Of a DNA stretch of 64,000 nt, positions 7,048 through 16,394 are shown piece by piece. Below the pieces are notes generated by a model. It was not told where the DNA came from, made no database searches, and saw only the letters and a list, made by a program, of their open reading frames with translations. The DNA is from Hymenobacter lapidiphilus (GTDB lineage Bacteria; Bacteroidota; Bacteroidia; Cytophagales; Hymenobacteraceae), in assembly GCF_013377885.1 (NCBI RefSeq), contig NZ_JABKAU010000014.1, positions 50,905 to 114,904 of the forward strand. Direction: 5' to 3'. How positions within the stretch are numbered: position 1 is the first letter of the stretch; each line of letters starts with the position of its first letter. The translations under genes and the position numbers were made by a program.

Positions 7048-9585
7048 CTACCGAATTTGCTGGCCGATGATGAAGTGGAAGATACCGGTCTTCTGCGCCG
7101 AACCGCCAGCTACGCGCGGCACTTGGTCGAAGCCCCAGCCGTAGTCAAAGCCTAGCAAACCGAATGCCGACATGAAAACGCGGGCACCCACGCCTGCCGA
7201 GCGATACAGCTTGTAAGGATTATAGTTGGTGTAGTTATCGAACGAGTTACCCGCTTCGGCGAAGCTAAGCACGTACACCGTAGCCGCCGGGTTGAGGCTG
7301 ACTGGATAACGCATTTCCATTACGAACTTATTGTACACAACCCCGCCCGCCGAGTTCGAGCGAGCTGTCGGAATAGCATTTGACTCGTTGGGGTCGGCGT
7401 AGCCTCGCAAACCGATAAACTCGGTACCAGCAATAAAATTGGCCTGTCCGCCGAAGCCCAGACCGGCACCGCCCATCTTAAATCGCTCGAAAGGCCCAAT
7501 TTGCCGGCCCGGATTATACGTCCCGATAAAGCCAAAGTGCGCCCGGGTATTGAGCACCAGCTTACCCACAATGGGCGTAAACCACGAGGCATCAAACATC
7601 CACTTATGGAATTCCACCCACTCGATTACGTCTGGGTGAGCCCCCGGAAATACCGAATACGGCGGCGTCAGGCTCAGGCTCAACGACAGCGAGGAGCCAC
7701 GCCGCGTAAAGGTCGGGTTGTCGATACTGTTGCGCGAGAGCGTAGTGTTGAGCGTAATATTGGTTGCGTTACCCGAACCAGTTGGGAAGAAGCCTCCACC
7801 AATATCACCGTAGCGGTCGAGTTTATATTGCGTTATCGAAAGGCCGTTGGTAAGCGTAAAGTAGTCGTCGGGCCAGCGCAGGCGGCGCCCCAAGGCCAAA
7901 CTGGCACCGTTGGTTTTGAGAGACCCCGCATTGGCGTCGAAGCTGCTGCCGTTGCGCAGAATCGTTTTAGTCAGGCTTACCGACAGCGAGTTGGGCTTAC
8001 GCCCGCCCAGCCAGGGCTCGGTAAACGAGAACGAGTAGGCCTGATACTGGGGGCCGTTGGCCTGCACGTTCAGCGCCAGGCGCTGGCCGTCGCCCGATGG
8101 CACGGGCGTCCAGTTCTTCAGGGTAGCGGCTTTGCGTAGCGAGAAGTTGTTGAACACCAAGCCCACCGTACCGATAAAGCCTGCGTAACCGCCCCAACCG
8201 CCCGAAAGCGTAATCTGGTCGGAGGGTTTCTCTTCTACCGTGTAATTGATATCCACGGTGCCGTCGGCTTGGTTGGGCACCGGGTTAAGACCGATTTTCT
8301 CGGGGTCGAAGTAGCCCAGGGTAGCCAACTCACGCTGGCTGCGAATCAGGTTTTCGCGGCTGAACTTGTCGCCAGGCAAGGTATAAAGCGTCCGGCGCAC
8401 CACGTGGTCGGAGGTTTTGGTATTGCCTGCAATCCTTACCTCCTTCACCCGCGCCTGCACGCCCTCCGACACGCGCATCTCGATGTCGATGGAGTCACCA
8501 TCCACGCGCGTCTCCACCGGCTCAATGTTAAAGAACAGGTAGCCGTCGTTCATGTAAAGCGACGTTACATCCTGGCCGGTAGGGTTGTAGTTAAGACGCT
8601 TATCAAGCGTCTCCTTGCTGTACACGCTGCCCTCCTTGATGCCCAGCACCGAGGCCAGCGTCTTGTCGTCGTAGAGGTAGTTGCCGTTCCAGCTGATGTT
8701 GCGGAAGTAATATTTCGGCCCCTCATCTACTCTTACGGTCAGCTTCAATCCGTCATCCACCCGTGTCAGCGAGTCCGACACGATAGTCGCGTCGCGGTAG
8801 CCCTGCGCGTTGTAGAAGTCAAGCAGCAGCTGTTTATCGTCCGCAAACTCCTTCGCTTGGTACTTGCCCGAGTTGAAGAACTTGGGAAATTTCTTCTCTT
8901 TGGTTTTCTTGAACTTACCTTTCAGCTTGCCATCAGTGAAGGCCGTGTTACCCACGAAATCAATCTCCTCAATTTTGACTTTGGAGCCCTTGTCCACGTT
9001 AATGGCCAGCACCACGCTGTTCGACAGCGACGAGTCGGGCCGTTGCACAATGTTCACCTTGGCGTCGAGAAACCCCTTGTTGGTGTAGAACTTGCGCACC
9101 TGGGCACGGGTGTTGCTCAGCAGCGCATCGGTTACCACCTTGCCGCGGATGAGCTTGATCTTGTTTCTCAGCTCTTCCCCCTGCCCTTTGCTAATGCCCT
9201 CAAAAACGAATTTCGACAGCCGGGGGCGCTCCTTGAGGTTGAAATCCAGGAACACACGGCCGCTTTCCACGCGGGCAATGCTCACGCTCACGTCGCCCAG
9301 AATCCCTTGGTCCCAGAGCTTGCGGATAGCCCGGCCGATTTCCTCACCCGGAATCGTGATGGGGTCCCCCACTTTCAGGCCCGAGAGGCCAATAAGGGTG
9401 TTAGGATCGAGGTAGCGGGCGCCGCTGATGGTGATGCCGCCCAGCGTATAGCGCTGGGGCTCATCGGCCGTGCTGCTTGCAGCGGCTGGAGCGGCTACCT
9501 GGCCTAGGGCGGTAGTAAGCGGTGCCGTGCCCAGCGTAAAAGCCAGGGCGGCTACCGGAAGGATTTTGTGGTAGGGAGAACTCAT
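7048..9585 (-). CDS. bamA: Outer membrane protein assembly factor BamA
   Basis: This 845-residue protein has a signal peptide (about 1-29) and a chain of POTRA domains (about 45-440; for example ITISGARYLDPNTLIGLSGL, VKIEEIDFVGNTAFTDGKLK, VKEVRIAGNTKTSDHVVRRT). The C-terminal half is a 16-stranded barrel of the Omp85 family, ending with a strand-like FHFIIGQQIR. GLRGYADPNES matches the conserved VRGF/Y-type motif of strand-6/loop-6. It inserts barrel proteins into the outer membrane. uppS ends 6 bp upstream and ompH begins 42 bp downstream, so they form one operon. The length is typical for Bacteroidota BamA. Confidence 0.95.
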   Translation of the reverse strand: MSSPYHKILPVAALAFTLGTAPLTTALGQVAAPAAASSTADEPQRYTLGGITISGARYLDPNTLIGLSGLKVGDPITIPGEEIGRAIRKLWDQGILGDVSVSIARVESGRVFLDFNLKERPRLSKFVFEGISKGQGEELRNKIKLIRGKVVTDALLSNTRAQVRKFYTNKGFLDAKVNIVQRPDSSLSNSVVLAINVDKGSKVKIEEIDFVGNTAFTDGKLKGKFKKTKEKKFPKFFNSGKYQAKEFADDKQLLLDFYNAQGYRDATIVSDSLTRVDDGLKLTVRVDEGPKYYFRNISWNGNYLYDDKTLASVLGIKEGSVYSKETLDKRLNYNPTGQDVTSLYMNDGYLFFNIEPVETRVDGDSIDIEMRVSEGVQARVKEVRIAGNTKTSDHVVRRTLYTLPGDKFSRENLIRSQRELATLGYFDPEKIGLNPVPNQADGTVDINYTVEEKPSDQITLSGGWGGYAGFIGTVGLVFNNFSLRKAATLKNWTPVPSGDGQRLALNVQANGPQYQAYSFSFTEPWLGGRKPNSLSVSLTKTILRNGSSFDANAGSLKTNGASLALGRRLRWPDDYFTLTNGLSITQYKLDRYGDIGGGFFPTGSGNATNITLNTTLSRNSIDNPTFTRRGSSLSLSLSLTPPYSVFPGAHPDVIEWVEFHKWMFDASWFTPIVGKLVLNTRAHFGFIGTYNPGRQIGPFERFKMGGAGLGFGGQANFIAGTEFIGLRGYADPNESNAIPTARSNSAGGVVYNKFVMEMRYPVSLNPAATVYVLSFAEAGNSFDNYTNYNPYKLYRSAGVGARVFMSAFGLLGFDYGWGFDQVPRVAGGSAQKTGIFHFIIGQQIR

Positions 9586-9591
9586 CTTCGA

Positions 9592-10338
9592 TTACGAAAC
9601 GGTTAGCTGCTCACTGGTTTTACCGAACCGACGCTCCCGCTGTTGGTAGGCCCGCAGGGCATCATAAAGGTGCTGGCGCCGAAAATCGGGCCAGAGCAAA
9701 TCGGTAATGAACAGTTCCGTGTAGGCCAGTTGCCACAACAGGAAATTACTTATGCGCTGCTCGCCACTGGTGCGGATGAGCAGTTCGGGGTCGGGAATGC
9801 CGGCCGTGGAAAGATAGCCAGCCACGGTAGCCTCGGTTACCTGCTCGGGCTGGAGCCGGCCGGCCGCTACCTCCGTAGCAATACGGCGGCTGGCCTGTGC
9901 CAAGTCCCAGCGGCCGCTATAGCTCAGGGCCAGTACCAGCGTCATGCGGCTACCATCTTTGGTCAACTCCATCGCCTCAGCCAGTTCTTTTTGACACGAG
10001 GCCGGCAGATTGTCAATCTGACCGATGGCTTGCAACCGGATGCTGTTTTTGAGCAGCGTGGGCGTCTCCTTGCGGATGGTATGCACCAGCAATTGCATCA
10101 GGGCCGTCACTTCGATGGCCGGACGCGCCCAGTTTTCAGTCGAGAAGGCGTAAAGCGTCAGGTAGCGCACGCCGGCTTCGGCCGCACCTTCCACCGTCTC
10201 CCGAACTGCCGTAATGGCACTCTGGTGGCCGAAGATGCGTAAGCCACCCTTCTGCTTGGCCCAACGGCCATTGCCATCCATAATTATGGCAACGTGGGCT
10301 GGAATATTTTGGGAATCAATTTCGGACCGGACGGCCAT
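9592..10338 (-). CDS. uppS: Isoprenyl transferase (undecaprenyl diphosphate synthase)
   Basis: The 248-residue protein carries the cis-prenyltransferase signature IPAHVAIIMDGNGRWAKQKG near the N-terminus, with catalytic Asp21 in MDGNGRWA. It also has LTLYAFSTENWARP, and near the C-terminus PDPELLIRTSGEQRISNFLLW with TELFITDLLWPDF. It makes the C55 lipid carrier for cell-wall and surface polysaccharide synthesis from farnesyl diphosphate and isopentenyl diphosphate. The ATG at 10338 places the family motif at the right distance; the frame is open to 10428. It is directly upstream of bamA. Confidence 0.95.
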   Translation of the reverse strand: MAVRSEIDSQNIPAHVAIIMDGNGRWAKQKGGLRIFGHQSAITAVRETVEGAAEAGVRYLTLYAFSTENWARPAIEVTALMQLLVHTIRKETPTLLKNSIRLQAIGQIDNLPASCQKELAEAMELTKDGSRMTLVLALSYSGRWDLAQASRRIATEVAAGRLQPEQVTEATVAGYLSTAGIPDPELLIRTSGEQRISNFLLWQLAYTELFITDLLWPDFRRQHLYDALRAYQQRERRFGKTSEQLTVS

Positions 10339-10495
10339 TGGCGCTTTTTGCGTAAAGAGGTCGCAAGTTACGTAAATGGTTGCATTACTTGTCCCACAAT
10401 GCCGACTACCACCGCTCCCTTTTAACAACCAGCGGCCCCCGCCACGATGCGTAACGGAGGCCGGGCAGACTTATTGGCTTTGTAGCCTTTAAAGT

Positions 10496-11266
10496 CTACT
10501 TCTTCTTCCCCTTGTCGTCGCTTTTATCGGGGCAGTGGATTTTATAGAAGGTATACGAAACGCTCAGCCCGTTGTAGAGATACCAGTCCTGATCATTCGG
10601 ATTACCTATCCTATCGGTCTGCCCACGGCTCTTACCATCAATGTGGTCCAGATTGTCGGTAAAGGTCTTGCGGGCACCCACTTCCAACCCTAAGTTCCAG
10701 TGCCTCGAAAGCGCATATTTGAATCCGACTGCTACCGGCACGGCCAGACTCAGCGTGCTCCCCTTCTTATCCAACGCTGGAAAAGCATTACTCTCTACCT
10801 CCGTATTGGCATAAAAGCCCGCTACGCCTATAAATACATAGGGCGTAAAATGCACCTTATCAAGCCGGTCATGGAAATCGAAAAAATTGTATTCGATGCC
10901 ACCCGAAAGTTCCAACAAATTGCCCTTCAGATGGGCGTCGCGGTAGGCCGATAGTGGCGGCAAATTGCCGTTGAGCCCACGCACATTGCGGTCATCGGCC
11001 CGCAGCATGCCGCCCATCAGAGCAGCCCGGGCCGTTACAGCGCCCGAAAGGTCGCGACGGTAAAAGGCCGTTATAGCGGGGCGGTTATTGCGAAACTGGT
11101 AGTATGGGGCAAGTTCGCCTTTGTACACAAGCCCACCTGCACCTAGCCCGATTTCACTGGTTGTCTGGGCTCCGGGAACCTGTGCCTGAACGGTAGCACT
11201 AAAAAAAACGCTCCCCACCGACCCGAAGCCGACAAGGAGCGTTTTAAGAGAATTCACTTTTATCAT
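10496..11266 (-). CDS. DUF6089 outer-membrane beta-barrel protein (PorG-like), copy 2
   Basis: The product is 256 residues, with a signal peptide ending near TVQAQ and then an 8-strand-type barrel pattern: EIGLGAGGLVYKGELAPYYQ, RPAITAFYRRDLSGAVTARA, KVHFTPYVFIGVAGFYANTE, HWNLGLEVGARKTFTDNLDH. The last motif and the ending WYLYNGLSVSYTFY are shared with the next gene upstream. The position between nadK and uppS-bamA is the usual place of DUF6089 genes, a family that includes PorG-like proteins linked to type IX secretion. PorG function is inferred from family and position only. Confidence 0.8.
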   Translation of the reverse strand: MIKVNSLKTLLVGFGSVGSVFFSATVQAQVPGAQTTSEIGLGAGGLVYKGELAPYYQFRNNRPAITAFYRRDLSGAVTARAALMGGMLRADDRNVRGLNGNLPPLSAYRDAHLKGNLLELSGGIEYNFFDFHDRLDKVHFTPYVFIGVAGFYANTEVESNAFPALDKKGSTLSLAVPVAVGFKYALSRHWNLGLEVGARKTFTDNLDHIDGKSRGQTDRIGNPNDQDWYLYNGLSVSYTFYKIHCPDKSDDKGKKK

Positions 11267-11310
11267 TAGACTGACTGGCAGTTGAGTAATACGACAGCCA
11301 GTAAGAATGG

Positions 11311-12201
11311 CTACCGGAATTTAGGGTTACGAACCCGCGGTGCAAGTATATAGTTTACCGAAACACCCAGCGTGGTGTACCAGTCATTCTCATTGCTCTT
11401 GCCGCGCTGGTAGCCACTCTGTACACTTTTATCCCAAGTACCGTCGGGTTTACCTGACAGGCTCGTAATGTCCCAGCCAAAGTACTTCGCGTTATCCGAA
11501 CCCAAAGACTCACGGCTAGCCACATAGTTGGTGCTTACATCATCCAAATAGTCAGTAAACGTCTTGCGGAAACCCAATTCTAAGCCAATATCGAAACTCT
11601 TATTGAGCTTATAACGGGCACCAGCACCGAAAGGAATAACGAACTGCGTCAGGCTATAGCCGCTCGACTGTCCTTCCGTCCTCAACGGCTGCAGGGCTAC
11701 TATATTGCCAGTTGCGTTTTCTCCTTTTGGATTATGGCGGATAACACCTACACCGCCAAACAGATAAGGAACAAAATCAGGCCGCTTGATATAGTTATTG
11801 CGGTTCTCAACTAAGTCGAAGATACCTACGCCGGCTAGCTCAAAGATGTCATTCCGAAAGTTCATGTTCCGGTTGTAACGAAATTTTGCATCCTGATCAT
11901 TCTGATCAGCAGCTTTGGAATCGTCTCCCGTAATACGGCCATAGGAGAGCGAGGCGCGGGCCGATATCCGGGGCGCGAAACGATGGGTGAACGTCAGTCC
12001 GAGGTTGGGGCGGGTGGCGCCGGCACGGAAGCTGGGAATGCTGGGCTTCGGCGTAATGTCGCCGAAGTAGTTCATGGCATTCAGCGACACACCAACCGTG
12101 TTGTACTGCTTGCGCTTGCTGAATTGCTGCGCATCAGCCTCCGATGCTAGCATCGTGAGAGCCAACAGCGGGGCGGCGGTAAGGGCGAAAAACTGCTTCA
12201 T
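11311..12201 (-). CDS. DUF6089 outer-membrane beta-barrel protein (PorG-like), copy 1
   Basis: The 296-residue product begins with a signal peptide (about 1-24, ending EADAQ). It continues YNTVGVSLNAMNYFGDITPK, the characteristic DUF6089 start, with amphipathic strands and FDIGLELGFRKTFTDYLDDV. The protein ends WYTTLGVSVNYILAPRVRNP. It is paralogous to the neighbouring gene at 10496-11266. A -7-like element TACTTTTG lies at 12276-12283 on the minus strand, 75 bp before the start, and may drive this pair plus uppS-bamA-ompH. A T9SS-related role is plausible but not shown. Confidence 0.82.
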   Translation of the reverse strand: MKQFFALTAAPLLALTMLASEADAQQFSKRKQYNTVGVSLNAMNYFGDITPKPSIPSFRAGATRPNLGLTFTHRFAPRISARASLSYGRITGDDSKAADQNDQDAKFRYNRNMNFRNDIFELAGVGIFDLVENRNNYIKRPDFVPYLFGGVGVIRHNPKGENATGNIVALQPLRTEGQSSGYSLTQFVIPFGAGARYKLNKSFDIGLELGFRKTFTDYLDDVSTNYVASRESLGSDNAKYFGWDITSLSGKPDGTWDKSVQSGYQRGKSNENDWYTTLGVSVNYILAPRVRNPKFR

Positions 12202-12325
12202 ACTCTGGCGTTATTTAAAAATAGCGGTTCCGGGGAGGGAGCCGAAAGTGTAAAAATCACAGTTTCAGCCGACGACAAAAGTAAGGCTTCGTGTGAACTA
12301 AAAAAAGAAATGTCCAAAAAAAGGA

Positions 12326-13219
12326 TCAAACTGGTACGTCGGCAGGATTTCTCCGGTCTAATCCCCAGTTCAATTTGCTGCGTAAGGTACTCAGGAAGTT
12401 GACCTGATTCATTTTAACTAGCTGAGCATTGAAGTTTTCCCGACGAACGGCGACCTGAATGCCGGCTTCGACAGTGCGGGACCGGGAATCGAGCGACAAC
12501 AAAAAGTTGTTGCTCCTTCCCTCAATTTCGAAGGAAATCACGCTCCGGTCGGGCACAATCAGCGGCCGTACGTTCAGATTGTGAGGGCATACGGGAGCAA
12601 TAACAAAATTGTTCGTTTGGGGCAACATTACCGGCCCGCCACAGCTAAGCGAATAGCCTGTCGAGCCAGTAGGCGTGGCCACAATCAGGCCATCGGCCCA
12701 GTAGGAGTTCAAATATTCACCATCGATATAGGTATGCACGACAATCATCGATGAGGAGTCGCGCTTGAGGATACTGAATTCGTTGAGACCAAAATTGATG
12801 TCACCGAATGTGTCGGGGTCAGTATCAACCCGGATAAGACTGCGTTCTTCCAGCACGAAGTGGCCCTTGTACAAGGCATCAATGGCTGGCAGGATGGTTT
12901 CGGGCGAAATGGTGGCCAGGAAACCCAGTCGGCCGGTGTTGATGCCCAGAATCGGAATTTGCAATGCCCCTACGTAAGTAACGGTATCGAGTAGCGTGCC
13001 ATCACCGCCGATACTGAGCACGAAGCGGCAGCCAGCGAGCGAATCGGCGCGGCCGAAACGGCTAATGCCTTCGGGAATAGTGAGGTACTGGCTGAGGTAC
13101 TCGTAGAAGCTGTGCTCAATACGGATTTCGGCTTGGCGGCGCAGCAAATCGTCGAGCAGTGCCTGCAATACGGGGGCCTGCTGCTCGGCGAACGGCTTGC
13201 CCAGAATAGCTATTTTCAT
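12326..13219 (-). CDS. nadK: NAD kinase
   Basis: The 297-residue protein has the diagnostic GGDGT motif (71-75, in FVLSIGGDGTLLDT). It also has the second NadK signature ILGINTGRLGFLA and the glycine-rich GLIVATPTGSTGYSLSCGGP. It phosphorylates NAD to NADP. The start MKIAILGKPF is conserved. In Cytophagales nadK usually stands beside DUF6089 and CBS genes, as it does here. Confidence 0.96.
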   Translation of the reverse strand: MKIAILGKPFAEQQAPVLQALLDDLLRRQAEIRIEHSFYEYLSQYLTIPEGISRFGRADSLAGCRFVLSIGGDGTLLDTVTYVGALQIPILGINTGRLGFLATISPETILPAIDALYKGHFVLEERSLIRVDTDPDTFGDINFGLNEFSILKRDSSSMIVVHTYIDGEYLNSYWADGLIVATPTGSTGYSLSCGGPVMLPQTNNFVIAPVCPHNLNVRPLIVPDRSVISFEIEGRSNNFLLSLDSRSRTVEAGIQVAVRRENFNAQLVKMNQVNFLSTLRSKLNWGLDRRNPADVPV

Positions 13220-13256
13220 ATCGACAAGATAGCGTGAGCGGCTTTAACCAGCGTCA

Positions 13257-14738
13257 TCAGATAGGAAACTGGGTCCGGAAGAAAACTCCGCCCTGCTGCT
13301 CGCGGGTGCGGGCGTACTCTAGCGTAAACACCCAGTCGTAGTACGTGACCAGGTGCAGGCCGACGCCGGCCGACGCCAGCAGGTAGTTGGGCAGTTGGTT
13401 GGTAGCTGGCGAGGCCTTTTGCCCAACATAGCCCACATCGGCAAAGGTATTTAAATAAAATACCAGCGGAATGTTGTTGAAACGGCTGCTGGGCACGCCA
13501 TTGAGCTGAATTTTCCCCAAATCCAACAGACGGAGCGAAAGGCCTTGTTGCAGCAAGCCGAGCCGGCGGCCTTCCACGGCGTAGGCATCATAGCCCCGCA
13601 CAAGTAAGTCGTAGCCTAGGGCGCGGTTGTCGGGGTAGGCCAGGGCGCGGGCCACCCGCAGCTGGCCGGTAGCTCCCACGGAATAGTAGAACGGCCCTCC
13701 CAAGGCTATGTAACGGGCATAACGGCCCCGTAGCGTGAGGCTGCCGGGTGTGCGACTGTCCAAGAATGAGCGGTAGCCGACCTGCAGCTGGGCATATTGG
13801 CCGCTGAGCGGATAGGCGAAGGTATTGCGGCGGTTGAGCGTGGTGGTCAGGCTGAACTCGAAGTACTCGCGCCGGGGGCCATTGAGAAAGTAGCGAGGGT
13901 TGTAGTAGAGAACCGAATCGGAAACCTGCTCGCGATGGTAGGAGGCGTCGAGGGCGGCCAGTAACTGCACGGTGCGCCGCCAGCGCAGGCCAACGGTGGC
14001 GTATTGCCGCTCAATAGGAAAGTCGTCCTCCTGGCGCAGGTTGCGGAGTCGGTCGTCGAGGGTAGCGTAGTCGAGGGCACGGGCACGGTAGTAGGAATAG
14101 CCCGCCCCGAAGCCTATCCGACGATGGCGGCCGTAGCCGGGTGCCTCATAAAACAACTCATACTTGCGGTTGAACCCCAGCTGCAGATTGGCCAACAGCT
14201 GCTCGTTGCGCCCCCGAAAGTTGCGGCGAACCAAGTGCAGGCCGTAATCGACTCGCTTCCAACGGTCGGGCCGCTCGCGCCACGACGCGAAGTTGCGGTC
14301 GGCAAGCGAAAATATGGGCACAGGAAAAAGGTACCAGCGCTCCTGAAAGCTGTAGAGTATTGTCAACTCCCCCTCGCGGCACACGGCTTTTACCAGCACC
14401 TGATGAAACAGCTGCAGGTTGAAGAGGCGGCGGCGGTTGAGTTCGAGGCGACGGGCCAGAGTAGCGGCGTTCAGCGTATCGCCCTCGGTGAAGTCGAGCT
14501 CGGCCCGCAGCACCACTTCTTTGGTTACCTGATTGCCTGCGAATAGCACCCGGCCCACCCGTAGCCGAGTATAGCCAGAGCACTGGGCCTGCACGAGACT
14601 ATCGGGGCCTGCGCGGCGGAGCGTATCGGGGAGCGGAGCGGCAAACAGTGGGGCGGCCGGAGCGGGGCCCACCGGAACATACGGGGCAGCCGAGCCAGAC
14701 AGCCCGCTCAGCCATAGCAACAGCAGCGTAATCAGCAC
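13257..14738 (-). CDS. POTRA-containing Omp85/BamA-like outer-membrane protein
   Basis: The product is 493 residues. A hydrophobic N-terminus (about 1-17) acts as signal peptide. A single POTRA-like domain follows (about 60-130: LRVGRVLFAGNQVTKEVVLR, ELDFTEGDTLNAATLARRLE). The rest (about 140-493) is a beta-barrel of surface-antigen type with aromatic-rich strands, RNTFAYPLSGQYAQLQVGYR, and a short final strand FFRTQFPI. It is smaller than BamA (one POTRA instead of five), so it is more like the patatin-associated or TamA-type barrels. It lies between CBS and nadK genes in the same direction. Substrate unknown. Confidence 0.78.
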   Translation of the reverse strand: MLITLLLLWLSGLSGSAAPYVPVGPAPAAPLFAAPLPDTLRRAGPDSLVQAQCSGYTRLRVGRVLFAGNQVTKEVVLRAELDFTEGDTLNAATLARRLELNRRRLFNLQLFHQVLVKAVCREGELTILYSFQERWYLFPVPIFSLADRNFASWRERPDRWKRVDYGLHLVRRNFRGRNEQLLANLQLGFNRKYELFYEAPGYGRHRRIGFGAGYSYYRARALDYATLDDRLRNLRQEDDFPIERQYATVGLRWRRTVQLLAALDASYHREQVSDSVLYYNPRYFLNGPRREYFEFSLTTTLNRRNTFAYPLSGQYAQLQVGYRSFLDSRTPGSLTLRGRYARYIALGGPFYYSVGATGQLRVARALAYPDNRALGYDLLVRGYDAYAVEGRRLGLLQQGLSLRLLDLGKIQLNGVPSSRFNNIPLVFYLNTFADVGYVGQKASPATNQLPNYLLASAGVGLHLVTYYDWVFTLEYARTREQQGGVFFRTQFPI

Positions 14739-14752
14739 CCGTATCAGCTGGC

Positions 14753-15439
14753 TCAGACGTTGAGGTAGCGTAGCAGGGCATCGTAGCGCTGCTGCTCGTC
14801 CTCGTCGGGCTCGCCGGCCCCGCTAAACTGGGCCGTGATGGAGTAGCTGAACCGCTCTAGTGTGGCGATAATGCGGGCCAGATTAGGCGTATTAATCTTG
14901 AGCGTGAGGCGGATGCGGTAAGGATCGTGCTCGTCTTGAGCCACGTGGGCACTGAGGATCTTGGCGTCGTTTTCCTCTACGTAGCGGCTGATTTGCGTGA
15001 GCGAGTAGTCGCGCTCCTCCATCGAAAGCACCAGAATACCCAGCTGCCCGCTGGAAGCCGGCACCTTACCGAAAGCGGCCAGCGTATCGCTCACGGTTAC
15101 CACGCCCAGGTATTCGCGCTGGTCGTCGAGCACAGGTACGAGCTGGATGTTGTTCTGCACCGCCAGCTCGATGATGTTGTAAAAGTGTTGATCGTGCTGC
15201 ACGTGCACATCGGCGTACTGCAGCTGCAGGCTACCGAGCAGGCGCTCCTCACCACCCTCGCTTTCCTGGTCGAGCAGGTCCGATTCGGTGACGAGGCCCC
15301 GGTAGAGGCGTTCGTCGAGCACCGGCAACTGGCCCACATGGAATTCCTCCAGCCAGCGGGCGGCCTTCTCCGTGGTGTCCGTTACCTTGAGCGGCGGCAC
15401 CAGCGGGTTCAGTAGTTCTTCGGCGAGGATGGAGTTCAT
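14753..15439 (-). CDS. CBS domain protein
   Basis: The 228-residue product starts MNSILAEELLNPLVPPLKVTD, with two CBS motifs (about 8-60 and 80-130: HVGQLPVLDERLYRGLVTES and NNIQLVPVLDDQREYLGVVT). A C-terminal ACT-like segment follows (about 138-215, GILVLSMEERDYSLTQISRY). CBS pairs usually bind adenine nucleotides. The frame is open to 15562, but the extension is low-complexity; the ATG at 15439 fits the family. In Bacteroidota this gene is a constant partner of nadK. It ends 14 bp before the POTRA gene begins. Ligand unknown. Confidence 0.85.
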   Translation of the reverse strand: MNSILAEELLNPLVPPLKVTDTTEKAARWLEEFHVGQLPVLDERLYRGLVTESDLLDQESEGGEERLLGSLQLQYADVHVQHDQHFYNIIELAVQNNIQLVPVLDDQREYLGVVTVSDTLAAFGKVPASSGQLGILVLSMEERDYSLTQISRYVEENDAKILSAHVAQDEHDPYRIRLTLKINTPNLARIIATLERFSYSITAQFSGAGEPDEDEQQRYDALLRYLNV

Positions 15440-15615
15440 GAGCAGAGCAGTATAGCAGGGCAGGCGCCGGCCGTATAAGCCCGGTGCCCGGCCGAAGGTT
15501 TGCGCGGCCTCGCCGGGGCCTACGCTATGTACGCTAGATAAGATACTTCTTATCAAAAACAAAGAGCCACCTAACCGACCAGTGGTTGCATAAAGCCTGG
15601 CGGCCAGTTAAGAAG

Positions 15616-16389
15616 CTACGAAGCTTGGCGGCCAGTGGTTTGCAAAAAGCCCATCAGTAGCCGATTGAAATCGGCGGGGCGCTCCATCATGGGGGCGTGG
15701 CCGCAATGGTCGAGGAAGCGCAGCTCGGAGTTGGGCAATAGCCGGTAGAACTCGTGGCCAACTACGGGAGGCGTAATAGTGTCGTTTAAGCCCCAGACGA
15801 GCAATGTAGGCGCCTTTATACGGCTTAGCTCCTTGGATAAATTATGCCGCTGAGCCGAGCGGGCAATGCTGATGATGCGCAGGCACTTGGCATTGGAGTT
15901 GGTCACGCCGAACACTTCATCGACCAACTCGCGGGTGGCTACGGTGGGGTCGTAGAAGGTGTAGGCCACTTTTTCCTCCACGTAGGCATAATTACCGCGC
16001 TTCGGGAACGAGCCGCCCATACCGTCCTCGAACAGGCCACTGCTGCCGGTGAGCACTAGTCGGGCCACGCGGGCCGGGTTCTGCAGCGCGTACACCAGCG
16101 CAATATGGCCGCCCAGCGAGTTGCCCAGCACGGTGCAGGGCTCCTGCAAACCGATTTCGGCCAGAAACTCCTCTACGAAGCTCACTAGTCCCGGCACACC
16201 GGCCTTCAGCAGGGGCATATCGTAGATGGGCAGTAGCGGAATAACGACGCGGTAGCGGGTGCTGAACTCGGTAATAACCTCTTCCCAGTTGCTGAGCGCC
16301 CCAAACAGGCCATGCAGCAGCAACAGCACCTCGCCGGTGCCTTCATCTACGTACCGAAACTCGTTTTTCTCCTGAATCCGCAACGTCAT
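15616..16389 (-). CDS. Alpha/beta hydrolase
   Basis: The product is 257 residues, starting MTLRIQEKNEF. It has the oxyanion-hole motif LLLLHGLFGALSNW, nucleophile elbow VLGNSLGGHIAL (Ser in GNSLGG), acid-region APTLLVWGLNDTITPP and the catalytic His in FLDHCGHAPMMERPADF. It resembles the MhpC/esterase group, but no specific substrate can be assigned. Its start lies 5 bp after the stop of the pabA-like gene, so the two are an operon. Confidence 0.85.
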   Translation of the reverse strand: MTLRIQEKNEFRYVDEGTGEVLLLLHGLFGALSNWEEVITEFSTRYRVVIPLLPIYDMPLLKAGVPGLVSFVEEFLAEIGLQEPCTVLGNSLGGHIALVYALQNPARVARLVLTGSSGLFEDGMGGSFPKRGNYAYVEEKVAYTFYDPTVATRELVDEVFGVTNSNAKCLRIISIARSAQRHNLSKELSRIKAPTLLVWGLNDTITPPVVGHEFYRLLPNSELRFLDHCGHAPMMERPADFNRLLMGFLQTTGRQAS

Positions 16390-16394
16390 CTTCG

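Noticed and set aside
8269..9507. 412-codon plus-strand frame opposite bamA
   Set aside because: Antisense shadow of a high-GC gene; the His/Val/Leu-rich translation has no recognisable domain.
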